Source: Elusimicrobia bacterium RIFOXYA12_FULL_51_18 (GTDB taxonomy: Bacteria; Elusimicrobiota; Elusimicrobia; Elusimicrobiales; UBA9959). Taken from it: a stretch of DNA of 64,000 bases. Location of the stretch: NCBI GenBank assembly GCA_001800245.1, contig MGVA01000027.1, forward strand, positions 34,023-98,022, in the 5' to 3' direction. The notes under the pieces were generated by a model that worked only from the letters and a program-made list of their open reading frames with translations, did not search any database and was not told where the DNA came from. The translations under genes were made by a program, and so were the position numbers. Positions 25,027 through 33,511 of the stretch are shown here, one piece after another; positions within the stretch are counted from its first letter, which is position 1; each line of letters starts with the position of its first letter.

Positions 25027-27066
25027 ATGTCTGAACAACACAAATCGCGTGAAATTGCCAATTTTATTTGGAACAGCATTGCCAATAAAATTCTATGGAA
25101 TAAGATAAAAAAGGGGAAGTTCTCGGATGTTATATTCCCTTTTACGGTTATAAGGCGGATGGATTGTGTTTTGGAGCCTACCCATGAAAAGGTTCTCGCG
25201 GCACATGAAAAATACCACAAAGACCTCAAGAACCTTGACGGAGTTTTAACCAAAGCTTCGGGGGCGATGTTTTACAACAAATCAAAATTCACATTAAAAA
25301 TACTGCTGGACGACGCCCCCAGCATTAAAACCAATTTTGACGCCTATCTTAATGGCTTTTCCCCCAATGTGCAGGAAATTATTGAGAAGTTTAAATTCAG
25401 AAACACTATAGATACCCTGCAGGAAAAGGAGATACTGTACAGCCTGACTAAAGAGTTCTGCAAGCCTGATGTGGACTTGAGTCCCGCCTCATTATCCAAC
25501 CACGAAATGGGTTATGTTTTCGAGGAACTTATCCGTAAATACAATGAATCCACGGACGAAAACCCCGGCGAGCATTTTACGCCCAGGGAAATAATAAAGC
25601 TGATGGCGCGGATGGTTATTGCAAAAGACCATGACCACCTCAAACGCCGGGGAGCCATTGTCACGCTGCTCGACCCCTGCTGCGGCAGCGGCGGCATGCT
25701 TACCGTGGGCAAGGAAGAGATCTGCAAGGTCAACCCCACTGCCAAGGTGGAGCTTTTTGGCCAGGAGTCCGTTGACGAGACATACGCGGCCTGTAAAGCA
25801 GACATGATGGTTAAAGGCGAGGACCCGGACAAGATTAAGCCCAACTCCAGTTTCTCGCATGATGGCTTCATCGGAAAAACTTTCGACTATATGCTTATGA
25901 ACCCGCCTTACGGGTCGGATTGGACAGAGGATAAAGTTTTTATAAATACCGAGCACGATAAAGGCTCCAGCGGTCGGTTTGGGGTCGGCCTTCCTAGTAT
26001 TGACGATGGTTCCCTGTTGTTTCTTCAGCATGTAATATCAAAGATGCATAAAGACAGGAACAAGAGCCGTATCGGCATAGTTTTCAACGGCTCCCCGCTT
26101 TTTAATGGCGATGCGGGCTCCGGCGAATCTGAGATAAGGCGTTGGGCGCTGGAGAATGACTGGCTGGAGGCTATTATAGGCCTGCCCAGAGACCTTTTTT
26201 ACAATACCGGCATTTACACTTACATCTGGATGCTTACAAACAGAAAGGATGAGGCGGATAGGGGCAAAGTGAAAATGATCGACGCCCGTGAGTATTGCCG
26301 GAAAATGGGCAAGAGCCTTGGTGATAAAAGGAATGAAATAGCTGAAGAGCAAATATCCGAAATTATCAGCATGTATACCAGCGACCGGCAGAGCGAGAAA
26401 ATTAAATTCTTCAAGACAACCGACTTCGCTTACCGCAAAGTACGCATAGAGCGGCCATTGCGGCTGAATTACCGTGCTTCGGCTGACAAGATAAAGAAGC
26501 TGGACGAGGAAAGCGGGTTCATTAACCTTGCGGTCTCCAAGAAGCTTAAAAATCAGGAGACAAAGGCACAGCAGGAGAGTGAAGGCATTGAGTTGCAGAA
26601 AAAGATTAAGAAACTGCTTGCTGGTTTGCCGGACAAGCTATACAAAAACGCAGCAGATTTTGAAAGACTGCTTGACTCCGCATTTGAGAAGGCTGGGGTA
26701 AAAGTGCTGGCGCCCGCAAGGAAAGCGATCTTAAAGGCACTGTCTGAAAAAGATGAGACGGCTGAAATAGTAAAAGACGCCGCTGGCGACCCGTTGCCGG
26801 ATTCCGACCTACGGGATCATGAGTATATTCCGTACGCGGAGGACATCGAGAAGTATTTTGACCGCGAGGTTAAGCCATATGCGGCTGACGCCTGGATTGA
26901 TAAAGGTTATGTGGATGAAAAGGACGGCAAAACCGGCAAGATAGGCTATGAGATAAACTTTAACCGGTATTTCTACAAGTACCAGCCGCCGCGCCCGCTT
27001 GAAGAGATTGAAAAGAATATTGCAACAGTTGAGGCTGAAATAAAAGAAATGCTTTGGAGCAAGTGA
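25027..27066 (+). CDS. hsdM: Type I restriction-modification DNA methylase, M subunit
   Basis: A 679-aa N6-adenine methyltransferase subunit. An N-terminal HsdM helical bundle covers residues 1-150. The catalytic domain begins at HFTPREIIKLMARM; the AdoMet motif is LLDPCCGSGGML (about residue 215) and the catalytic motif IV is LMNPPYGS (about 295). A long C-terminal extension of about 180 residues follows (from about 495), partly coiled coil and longer than in the EcoKI type. It methylates host DNA with HsdS and forms the restriction complex with HsdR. The stop overlaps the hsdS ATG (TGATG). Confidence 0.96.
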   Translation: MSEQHKSREIANFIWNSIANKILWNKIKKGKFSDVIFPFTVIRRMDCVLEPTHEKVLAAHEKYHKDLKNLDGVLTKASGAMFYNKSKFTLKILLDDAPSIKTNFDAYLNGFSPNVQEIIEKFKFRNTIDTLQEKEILYSLTKEFCKPDVDLSPASLSNHEMGYVFEELIRKYNESTDENPGEHFTPREIIKLMARMVIAKDHDHLKRRGAIVTLLDPCCGSGGMLTVGKEEICKVNPTAKVELFGQESVDETYAACKADMMVKGEDPDKIKPNSSFSHDGFIGKTFDYMLMNPPYGSDWTEDKVFINTEHDKGSSGRFGVGLPSIDDGSLLFLQHVISKMHKDRNKSRIGIVFNGSPLFNGDAGSGESEIRRWALENDWLEAIIGLPRDLFYNTGIYTYIWMLTNRKDEADRGKVKMIDAREYCRKMGKSLGDKRNEIAEEQISEIISMYTSDRQSEKIKFFKTTDFAYRKVRIERPLRLNYRASADKIKKLDEESGFINLAVSKKLKNQETKAQQESEGIELQKKIKKLLAGLPDKLYKNAADFERLLDSAFEKAGVKVLAPARKAILKALSEKDETAEIVKDAAGDPLPDSDLRDHEYIPYAEDIEKYFDREVKPYAADAWIDKGYVDEKDGKTGKIGYEINFNRYFYKYQPPRPLEEIEKNIATVEAEIKEMLWSK

Positions 27067-28433
27067 TGAGAAAATATAAACAGTATCCAAAGTATAAACC
27101 CTCCGGAGTGGAGTGGATGGGAGTGATCCCGGAAGGGTGGGGGCTTAAAAGATTACGATTCTGCGCAGAAATTAACCCGAAGTGGGGTGGCGGCGTTTTA
27201 AATGGGTTAAAGGATACGGATGAAGTTTCCTTTGTGCCAATGGAAGATGTTCCTGAGAACGAAACAGATTTAATTGCTGAAAAAACCGCGCTTCTTGAAA
27301 AAGTCAAAAATGGTTACACTTTTTTTACTGAGGGGGATGTTATCGTTGCAAAAATCACACCATGTTATGAGAATGGAAAAGGGGCGATAGCGGGGAAGTT
27401 GGTAAATGGTGTTGCCTTTGGCACTACAGAGTTGCACGTAATTAAAGCTGGGAAAGAATTAACAAATAAATATCTTTTTTATTACACAAAACTTAAAGGA
27501 TTTAGAGAACATGGTGAAGCAAGTATGAAAGGCGCGGCCGGACAAAAGAGAGTCCCGGAATTGTATTTCAAGGATTGTTTGATTCCGATGCCTAAGTATG
27601 CGGCACAGAAAGAAATAACGAATTTTATAGACAAAGAAGCCGGACGCATTGATAAGGTTATCGAAAAGCAAAAACAATTTATTGAGCTTTTGAAGGAAAA
27701 GCGGGCGGCAGTTATTACCCATGCAGTCACCAAGGGCCTGGACCCCAAAGCCAAAATGAAAACGTCCGGAGTAGATTGGATCGGCGATATCCCGGAGGGA
27801 TGGGAAGCGAAAAGATTAAAATTCCTTCTGAAACCTCAAAAAGGTGCTGTTAAATCTGGGCCTTTTGGCGCACATCTTAAAATAGATGATATGAAAGGGA
27901 CAGACGTAAAAGTTTATGACCAAAAAAATGTAATCGAGCGCGATATAAATGAGGGCTCAAGTTATATTTCCAATGAAAAATTCGAAGAGCTTCAGGGGTT
28001 TGAGGTTTTTAAAGGTGATTTGCTCGTCACCACACGCGGGACTATTGGGCGTTGTTATATAGTTCCCGACAATGCGGAAAGGGGAATCCTGCACCCATGC
28101 CTCATGAGAGTTCAATTAGATGAACGCAAAATAGACCCTCTTTTGATTGAAATCTTAATTAATGATTCCAGTTTCTTTCTTGAGCAAATGCGGGCATTGA
28201 GCAATGGCACAACAATTGAGGTAATTTATACTGAAACAATTAAAAACATAATTATCATCACCCCACCCAAGAGTGAACAAGCCGAGATAATTAAATATCT
28301 AAACGAAGAAATTTATCACACCGATAAGGTCATTGAGAAAACCGAAAAATGGATCGATTTAATGCAGGAGTACAGGCAATCCTTGGTCATCGCAGCAGTT
28401 ACAGGCCAGATTGATGTCCGCGACGCAGAATAG
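27066..28433 (+). CDS. hsdS: Type I restriction-modification specificity subunit
   Basis: A 455-aa protein with two target recognition domains. Each half starts with the same signature (SGVEWMGVIPEGW at about 15 and SGVDWIGDIPEGW at about 235) and each ends in a conserved helix (RIDKVIEKQKQFIELLKEKR; TDKVIEKTEKWIDLMQEYR), the spacers that set the gap in the bipartite DNA target. The ATG at 27066 overlaps the hsdM stop. The target sequence cannot be predicted from sequence alone. No inverted partial hsdS copy or recombinase lies next to it, so phase-variable switching is not indicated. Confidence 0.95.
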   Translation: MRKYKQYPKYKPSGVEWMGVIPEGWGLKRLRFCAEINPKWGGGVLNGLKDTDEVSFVPMEDVPENETDLIAEKTALLEKVKNGYTFFTEGDVIVAKITPCYENGKGAIAGKLVNGVAFGTTELHVIKAGKELTNKYLFYYTKLKGFREHGEASMKGAAGQKRVPELYFKDCLIPMPKYAAQKEITNFIDKEAGRIDKVIEKQKQFIELLKEKRAAVITHAVTKGLDPKAKMKTSGVDWIGDIPEGWEAKRLKFLLKPQKGAVKSGPFGAHLKIDDMKGTDVKVYDQKNVIERDINEGSSYISNEKFEELQGFEVFKGDLLVTTRGTIGRCYIVPDNAERGILHPCLMRVQLDERKIDPLLIEILINDSSFFLEQMRALSNGTTIEVIYTETIKNIIIITPPKSEQAEIIKYLNEEIYHTDKVIEKTEKWIDLMQEYRQSLVIAAVTGQIDVRDAE

Positions 28434-28447
28434 CAAGGGGAAACATT

Positions 28448-31399
28448 ATGACAACCATAAGCGAAAAAGACATGGAATCCCAAATCGAGAAGGACCTGAT
28501 TAAAACCGGTTACTTTAAAAGAAACTCGGAGAAACACTACAGCAAGACCACCTGCGTGGATAAAGACCAACTGATAAATTTCCTGATCGCCACCCAGAAA
28601 GAGCGCTGGGATGCATACGCAAAACACCATGGCGCCGGCGCTGAAGACGCTTTGATAAACCGGATAAAGGATTTCATCGACAAACACGGTACATTGGAGC
28701 TGCTGCGCAAGCCGCTCGGTATATACGGAGTATATTTCGACCTGGCATATTTCAAGCCTGCAAGCGGCCTTAATGCGGAAGATAAAGTAAGGTATGAGGG
28801 GAACATCCTCAGCGTTATGCGCCAGGTGAAATACAGCGAAAAGAATGAAAACTCGCTGGACATGGTTGTTTTGTTGAACGGGCTACCCCTAATCACCTTG
28901 GAGCTTAAAGATAAGATGACCGCCTCCGGATATACGGTAAATGACGCTATAGAGCAATACCAGAAAGACCGGGACCCTAAAGAGCCGTTATTCCGCTTTA
29001 AACGCTGCCTTGTGCATTTTGCTGTAGATGAAGATAATGTGTACATGTCCACCGAATTGAAAGGCCTGGCAACATGGTTCCTGCCTTTCAATAAAGGGAA
29101 CAAGAACCAGGCTGGCAACCCGTCTACCGCCGGTTTCCCTGTGGAATACCTCTGGAAAGAGATATTCCTGCGTGACAGCCTGCTTGAAATCATCCAGTAT
29201 TTTATTCAGACTGCCCCGGTTCTGGACGAGGATGGCCGTGAAACAGGCGGGGAAATACTTATATTCCCAAGGTATCAGCAGCTGGACGCCGTAAGGCAGC
29301 TGCTTAAAGACGCAAAGAAAAATGGTGCCGGGAAGAACTACCTTATACAGCACAGCGCCGGCAGCGGCAAGTCCAATACCATCAGCTGGCTTGTGCATCA
29401 ACTGGCAAGCGCTCATGATGGTGCGGATCAAGTGGTTTTTGACTCCACAATTGTGGTCACGGATAGAAGGATATTGGACTCCCAGCTCCGGAACACCATC
29501 AAATCCTTTCAGCATGTCAGCGGCCTTGTTGTGGGCGTAGAGGACGGCTCAAAACAATTGAAAGAGGAACTGGAAAGCGGAACAAAAATAATAATAACCA
29601 CGCTGCAAAAGTTTCCAAGGATAGAGAAGCAGATAAAAATGCTGCCCGGCAAACGCTTCGCGATAATACTTGACGAGGCGCATTCGTCGTCGAGCGGGGA
29701 GATGTCAAAAAGTCTGAAAAAAGTGCTCAACCTTAATGCCGAAGATGATGCGGAGGAAAAGGAAGAGGAGACCTGGGAGGATAAAATTGAAGAGGATATA
29801 AAAGCCAGGGGCAAACAGAAAAATGTCAGTTATTTCGCCTTTACCGCAACCCCTAAACCTAAGACCCTTGAGCTTTTTGGTGTCAAACAGAAGGACGGCA
29901 GCTTCAAGCCATTTCACCTGTATTCGATGCGCCAGGCAATACAGGAAAAATTTATCAAGGACGTTCTTCCGAATTATATAACCTATACCACTTATTTTGA
30001 GCTGATTAAAAAGGTTGCAGCCGACCCCGCATACGACAAAGCCAAGGCCTCGCGCCTATTAAAGGTTTTTGTCGAACTGGCCCCGCAAACCATAGAAAAG
30101 AAAACCGAAATTATAATAACCCATTTTATGGAGCATTGCGCGGCTGAGATGAATGGCCAAGCCAAGGCAATGATGGTATGCTCCTCACGGGCACAGGCCG
30201 TTAAATACAAGCTCGCTTTTGACAAATATCTGCAGGCGAACAAGCTGCCTTACCAGGCCCTAGTTGCCTTTTCCGGCTCAATAGAGGATGGCAGCGGTAC
30301 GGATTACACCGAAGCGCGGCTGAATGGTTTCCCTGAAAGCCAAACCGCTAAAGTCTTCCGAGATAAAAAATACAAGTTCCTGATCTGCGCTAATAAATTT
30401 CAGACCGGTTATGACATGCCGCTCCTCTATGCTATGTACGTAAACAAAAAGCTGCATGGCGTTAATGCCGTGCAGACGGTAAGCCGGCTTAACCGGATCT
30501 TTAAAGACAAGAAAGATCCGATAACCATGGATTTCATCAACCCGCCCAAGGTTATACAAAAAGCCTTCCAAGACTTTTATGAGGAAGTGGAGCTGGAGAA
30601 TGAAACCGACCCCAACAGGCTGTATGACCTGAAGAAGGGGTTGGACGACGCCGGCTACTATACCTTGGCTGATGTAGATGAGTTCAACCGGATACTCCAT
30701 ACGGGTTCCTGTACTCAGAGCCAGCTTGTCCCGGTTCTGAACCGTATTGTGGATAAATTCAAGGCTGATAAAGACCAGAAACATCGTGATTTATTTAGGT
30801 CTACAATGAAAGCTTATCTGCGCCTGTATTCTTTCCTTGTGCAGATAGTGTCCTTTCCGGTTAAAGACTTACACAAGCTGTATTTGCTCTGCCGCATACT
30901 TTACCGCAAGCTGCCGCATGACAGTGTGCCGCTTCCTATTGAAGTTCTGCAGCAGGCCGACCTTAACTCGCTGAAGATTAAAAAGATTAACACCGGCCTT
31001 ACTGTAAAACCGGGGGAAGGCGGAGTTTTCAAGCCGGAAGAAGACCGGGTGTATGTTAAACCTCAGGAAGTGCTGGAGCCGCTGTCTATCATTATTAAAT
31101 GGATAAATGAGCACTTCGGGACCAACTTTACCGAGGCTGATAAGGAAGTTGTCGCAATAATAATCAGCCGCCTTAGCGGAGATGCGGAGTTTGAGGAGGA
31201 GGTGGCAAACAATCCGGAAGGCAGCGTTCTCCATGTATTCGAAAAAAGGTTTAATGGCTTACTGCAGGAAATGATAGAAACGCAGTTTGATTTCTATAAA
31301 AAGCTGAACAACAACTCAGAAGCTAAAGAGGACCTGATGAAGCGAATGTTCAAGGTCCTTTATGAGAAGCTAAAGAAAAGGGACGGCGCCAGACCCTGA
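28448..31399 (+). CDS. hsdR: Type I restriction endonuclease, R subunit
   Basis: A 983-aa restriction/translocase subunit. The N-terminal nuclease has the D...ExK site around LDMVVLLNGLPLITLELKD (about residues 137-156). The SF2 motor shows Walker A SAGSGKSN (about 305), the DEAH box LDEAHSS (about 405), motif III FTATP (about 460) and late motifs such as QTVSRLNRIF (about 675). It translocates and cuts unmodified DNA. It follows hsdS by 14 bp. All three genes are intact, so the system is probably active and would select against unmodified incoming DNA. Confidence 0.96.
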   Translation: MTTISEKDMESQIEKDLIKTGYFKRNSEKHYSKTTCVDKDQLINFLIATQKERWDAYAKHHGAGAEDALINRIKDFIDKHGTLELLRKPLGIYGVYFDLAYFKPASGLNAEDKVRYEGNILSVMRQVKYSEKNENSLDMVVLLNGLPLITLELKDKMTASGYTVNDAIEQYQKDRDPKEPLFRFKRCLVHFAVDEDNVYMSTELKGLATWFLPFNKGNKNQAGNPSTAGFPVEYLWKEIFLRDSLLEIIQYFIQTAPVLDEDGRETGGEILIFPRYQQLDAVRQLLKDAKKNGAGKNYLIQHSAGSGKSNTISWLVHQLASAHDGADQVVFDSTIVVTDRRILDSQLRNTIKSFQHVSGLVVGVEDGSKQLKEELESGTKIIITTLQKFPRIEKQIKMLPGKRFAIILDEAHSSSSGEMSKSLKKVLNLNAEDDAEEKEEETWEDKIEEDIKARGKQKNVSYFAFTATPKPKTLELFGVKQKDGSFKPFHLYSMRQAIQEKFIKDVLPNYITYTTYFELIKKVAADPAYDKAKASRLLKVFVELAPQTIEKKTEIIITHFMEHCAAEMNGQAKAMMVCSSRAQAVKYKLAFDKYLQANKLPYQALVAFSGSIEDGSGTDYTEARLNGFPESQTAKVFRDKKYKFLICANKFQTGYDMPLLYAMYVNKKLHGVNAVQTVSRLNRIFKDKKDPITMDFINPPKVIQKAFQDFYEEVELENETDPNRLYDLKKGLDDAGYYTLADVDEFNRILHTGSCTQSQLVPVLNRIVDKFKADKDQKHRDLFRSTMKAYLRLYSFLVQIVSFPVKDLHKLYLLCRILYRKLPHDSVPLPIEVLQQADLNSLKIKKINTGLTVKPGEGGVFKPEEDRVYVKPQEVLEPLSIIIKWINEHFGTNFTEADKEVVAIIISRLSGDAEFEEEVANNPEGSVLHVFEKRFNGLLQEMIETQFDFYKKLNNNSEAKEDLMKRMFKVLYEKLKKRDGARP

Positions 31400-31470
31400 T
31401 GAATAAAGAGTTTGAAAATCTTTATAAAGTAGTTGGCGGCAACATTCCCCATGTAAACCAGGTTAGTTGA
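31399..31470 (+). pseudogene. Truncated ORF after hsdR
   Basis: A 23-codon ORF (MNKEFENLYKVVGGNIPHVNQ) starts in the hsdR stop (TGATG), as a coupled fourth gene would, then ends early. Nothing similar continues in other frames. It looks like the remaining start of a lost gene at the end of the hsd operon. Confidence 0.4.
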
Positions 31471-31584
31471 GGGTTGTTGAAAGAGCCGTTGTGTGTGGGC
31501 TGATTATAGGGTGAAGGTCAGACCGAATCCAAATTTGGGAAATAGTAAACTTAAATAGGACGGTTTTTAGGGGGAATAAAAAAC

Positions 31585-31992
31585 ATGGTGATGGACGAAT
31601 TAACAATTGGTGTTGCGGCAATTGTTGTCAGTGCCCTATCGTATTTTGCGGGAGTTGTACGGACCAAACAACAACAAGCCTCTAATGATCAAGATTCCCG
31701 GATTAATAAAGTGCTTGATAAATATGTGTCCGCATCACAGGCAGGGAGATGTAATTCTTATGGTGGACTTGTTCAGGCTGGAATTGGGCTACTTAAAAAT
31801 GACAAAGAAATCAGGGAACTGCTTGATAGAATTGTTAAACATGGGGAATCATGGGACCCGCGTAGTCAACTAGCGGGGATTGACACTTACCAACTTTTCC
31901 AAAAAGCGAAAGAAAAAAGATTAAACTTCAGCTATTCAGGTGTTGCAGAATCTCTTATCGCAGAAATGCGGCAAGGCACGGTGACCTACTAA
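31585..31992 (+). CDS. Hypothetical protein with N-terminal membrane helix
   Basis: A 135-aa protein. Residues 4-24 are hydrophobic (ELTIGVAAIVVSALSYFAGVV), followed by a polar, helical cytoplasmic part. No family is recognised. The ribosome binding site is GGGGG-rich and weak. It ends 17 bp from the convergent lysis genes, so it may be a prophage-carried accessory gene (for example superinfection exclusion); this is a guess from position and topology. Confidence 0.55.
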   Translation: MVMDELTIGVAAIVVSALSYFAGVVRTKQQQASNDQDSRINKVLDKYVSASQAGRCNSYGGLVQAGIGLLKNDKEIRELLDRIVKHGESWDPRSQLAGIDTYQLFQKAKEKRLNFSYSGVAESLIAEMRQGTVTY

Positions 31993-32008
31993 TCAGAATT
32001 GCCATAAT

Positions 32009-32593
32009 CTAAAAATTAGTTCTCAATCCAATACCAAAGCTAAACTTCGCACCCCATCCAAGTCCAGCGATGCATTGGACTTCCAAATTTTGAAAAGGTG
32101 TAAAATCGTCAACGTGCCGCGAGATTCCAATCCCGCCGAACTGCGGCGTTATCCCGGCGGTAAGGCTATAACGCCCCAAATACGCCCACTTGAAGTCTAC
32201 CAGCGCCAGTAGCTTGCGCGAGTAGACTATTCCGCCGCCCAACCGACGAGTGAAGCCACGATCTTTGACCACTACTTCTGGCGGTTTCTCCGGCTGGTCC
32301 ACCTTGCTCACGACCTCAACATGCCCCTCCGGCGGTAGGTAGCGGTCCCGGTATTCAATCTTCGTAGGCCCGTCCCGCCATTTGGTAACAACGTGCTCCC
32401 GGTAAATTGTCACCGTCTGCTTCGTATCCGGCGGCAAGCCCTCAATCTTGGCCGTGAGTTGCTCTGCCCGGCCAGTCTCGTGCCTGAGTTGCCAATACAT
32501 GACCGCCAGCATTAAAGCCAGCAGGATAATGGCTGCCTCCTGTGGCCGCCGGATGATAAACCCGAAAATTTTAGTCAGAAGCGTCATTTTCAT
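32009..32593 (-). CDS. Phage membrane protein, spanin-like position
   Basis: A 194-aa protein with one membrane helix (residues 14-32) after a short basic N-terminus. A periplasmic region rich in charged and proline residues follows, then a C-terminal beta-rich part with alternating Gly/aromatic residues (FGGIGISRHV, GLGWGAKFSFGIGLRTNF) ending in Phe, like a small outer-membrane beta-strand domain. It is the last gene of the lysis cassette, after holin and amidase, so it could be a spanin or a virion/superinfection protein. It overlaps the holin gene by 23 bp. Confidence 0.55.
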   Translation of the reverse strand: MKMTLLTKIFGFIIRRPQEAAIILLALMLAVMYWQLRHETGRAEQLTAKIEGLPPDTKQTVTIYREHVVTKWRDGPTKIEYRDRYLPPEGHVEVVSKVDQPEKPPEVVVKDRGFTRRLGGGIVYSRKLLALVDFKWAYLGRYSLTAGITPQFGGIGISRHVDDFTPFQNLEVQCIAGLGWGAKFSFGIGLRTNF

Positions 32594-32891
32594 CTCCTCC
32601 GGGCGGCTTGTGGTTCCCGTTGCCGTTCCCGTTCTTAACCTTCTCGTAAGTTTTGGTCAGGACATAGCCGGTAAAAATGACTGACACAACGCCGCCGGTC
32701 ACGGTGACAACCGTTGGAATCGCGTCCGGGTGGTAAAGCACCGTCCACACGCAAATCCAGGCATAGAGGGCCATATACAGCCAATTCCACAGGGTCCTGA
32801 GCGACTTGATGTCCCGCATCAAATTCTGCGCGAGGTCGCTCTTGAAGGTGTTCCTTGCCAAGGCCAGTGTCAGTTGCTTTATTCTGTCCAT
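32571..32891 (-). CDS. Putative holin
   Basis: A 106-aa protein with two membrane helices (about residues 35-52 and 58-78) and a hydrophilic, Asn/Gly-rich C-terminus, the typical size and topology of a class II holin. It lies directly after and touches the amidase gene. Holins form holes in the inner membrane that release the endolysin. The family is not identified; assignment rests on topology and neighbours. Confidence 0.68.
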   Translation of the reverse strand: MDRIKQLTLALARNTFKSDLAQNLMRDIKSLRTLWNWLYMALYAWICVWTVLYHPDAIPTVVTVTGGVVSVIFTGYVLTKTYEKVKNGNGNGNHKPPGGDENDASD

Positions 32892-33463
32892 TAGAGTTCA
32901 CTCCTAAAAAGGCCCACGTCCCAGCATTTACCGGGACACGATTTCTGCCTTGGCACTCCGAGGCGGTCGAATACCTCCCAGTGGCCTATGACGTGGCTGG
33001 CCGGTATGTGGAAGGCTTCCATAAAGGCGCGGGTCAGCTGTAGGTTGAACTCCCAATGCTCAGGCTTGGGCGGGGCTTTATCAAAATCGCCAACAGCACA
33101 CAGGCCTAAATAGTCTGTGTTGTAAATATTTGATGCTCCTTTGACTCCTGCGTGAGCACCGATTTGGCTGAGCGGCCTGCCCCAGTTGAAAACGACCTGG
33201 CCGTTTACCCATTCCGTCCCGCCGTGGTATGCAATATCGCTCCAGGGCGGCTGGAATGATTGCCCCGCTCCGATGACCTGTCTGCGTTTGTATTCGTCTG
33301 CTGCAACAATATTCCCGTCTATGCGGTAGGATGTGTGGTACCTGCGAATGGCGTCCCAGTCCCGCGCTGCTCCATCCGGACTGGCAGAGTGATGCCAGAC
33401 GATGCCTGACCACGGTCTGGACCGGGACACATCAATGCTCAGCGTTAGTTTCGGTTTGCTCAT
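32891..33463 (-). CDS. Phage endolysin, N-acetylmuramoyl-L-alanine amidase
   Basis: A 190-aa amidase of the PGRP/Amidase_2 type that cuts the bond between N-acetylmuramic acid and L-alanine in peptidoglycan. The zinc ligands and fold landmarks are WHHSASPDG (about 23-31), DIAYHGG, GAHAG (about 113) and a C-terminal HWEVFDR...KSCPGKCWD. There is no signal peptide, so it needs the holin. The ATG follows CAGGAGGCATAT. Confidence 0.9.
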   Translation of the reverse strand: MSKPKLTLSIDVSRSRPWSGIVWHHSASPDGAARDWDAIRRYHTSYRIDGNIVAADEYKRRQVIGAGQSFQPPWSDIAYHGGTEWVNGQVVFNWGRPLSQIGAHAGVKGASNIYNTDYLGLCAVGDFDKAPPKPEHWEFNLQLTRAFMEAFHIPASHVIGHWEVFDRLGVPRQKSCPGKCWDVGLFRSEL

Positions 33464-33511
33464 ATATGCCTCCTGTAGCTATAAACGGGATTCCGTCCGG
33501 TTTTGACGCGG

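Noticed and set aside
27066-28433. Phase-variable hsdS by recombination
   Set aside because: Only one hsdS gene is present, with no inverted partial copies nearby; the integrase is separated by hsdM and a gap.
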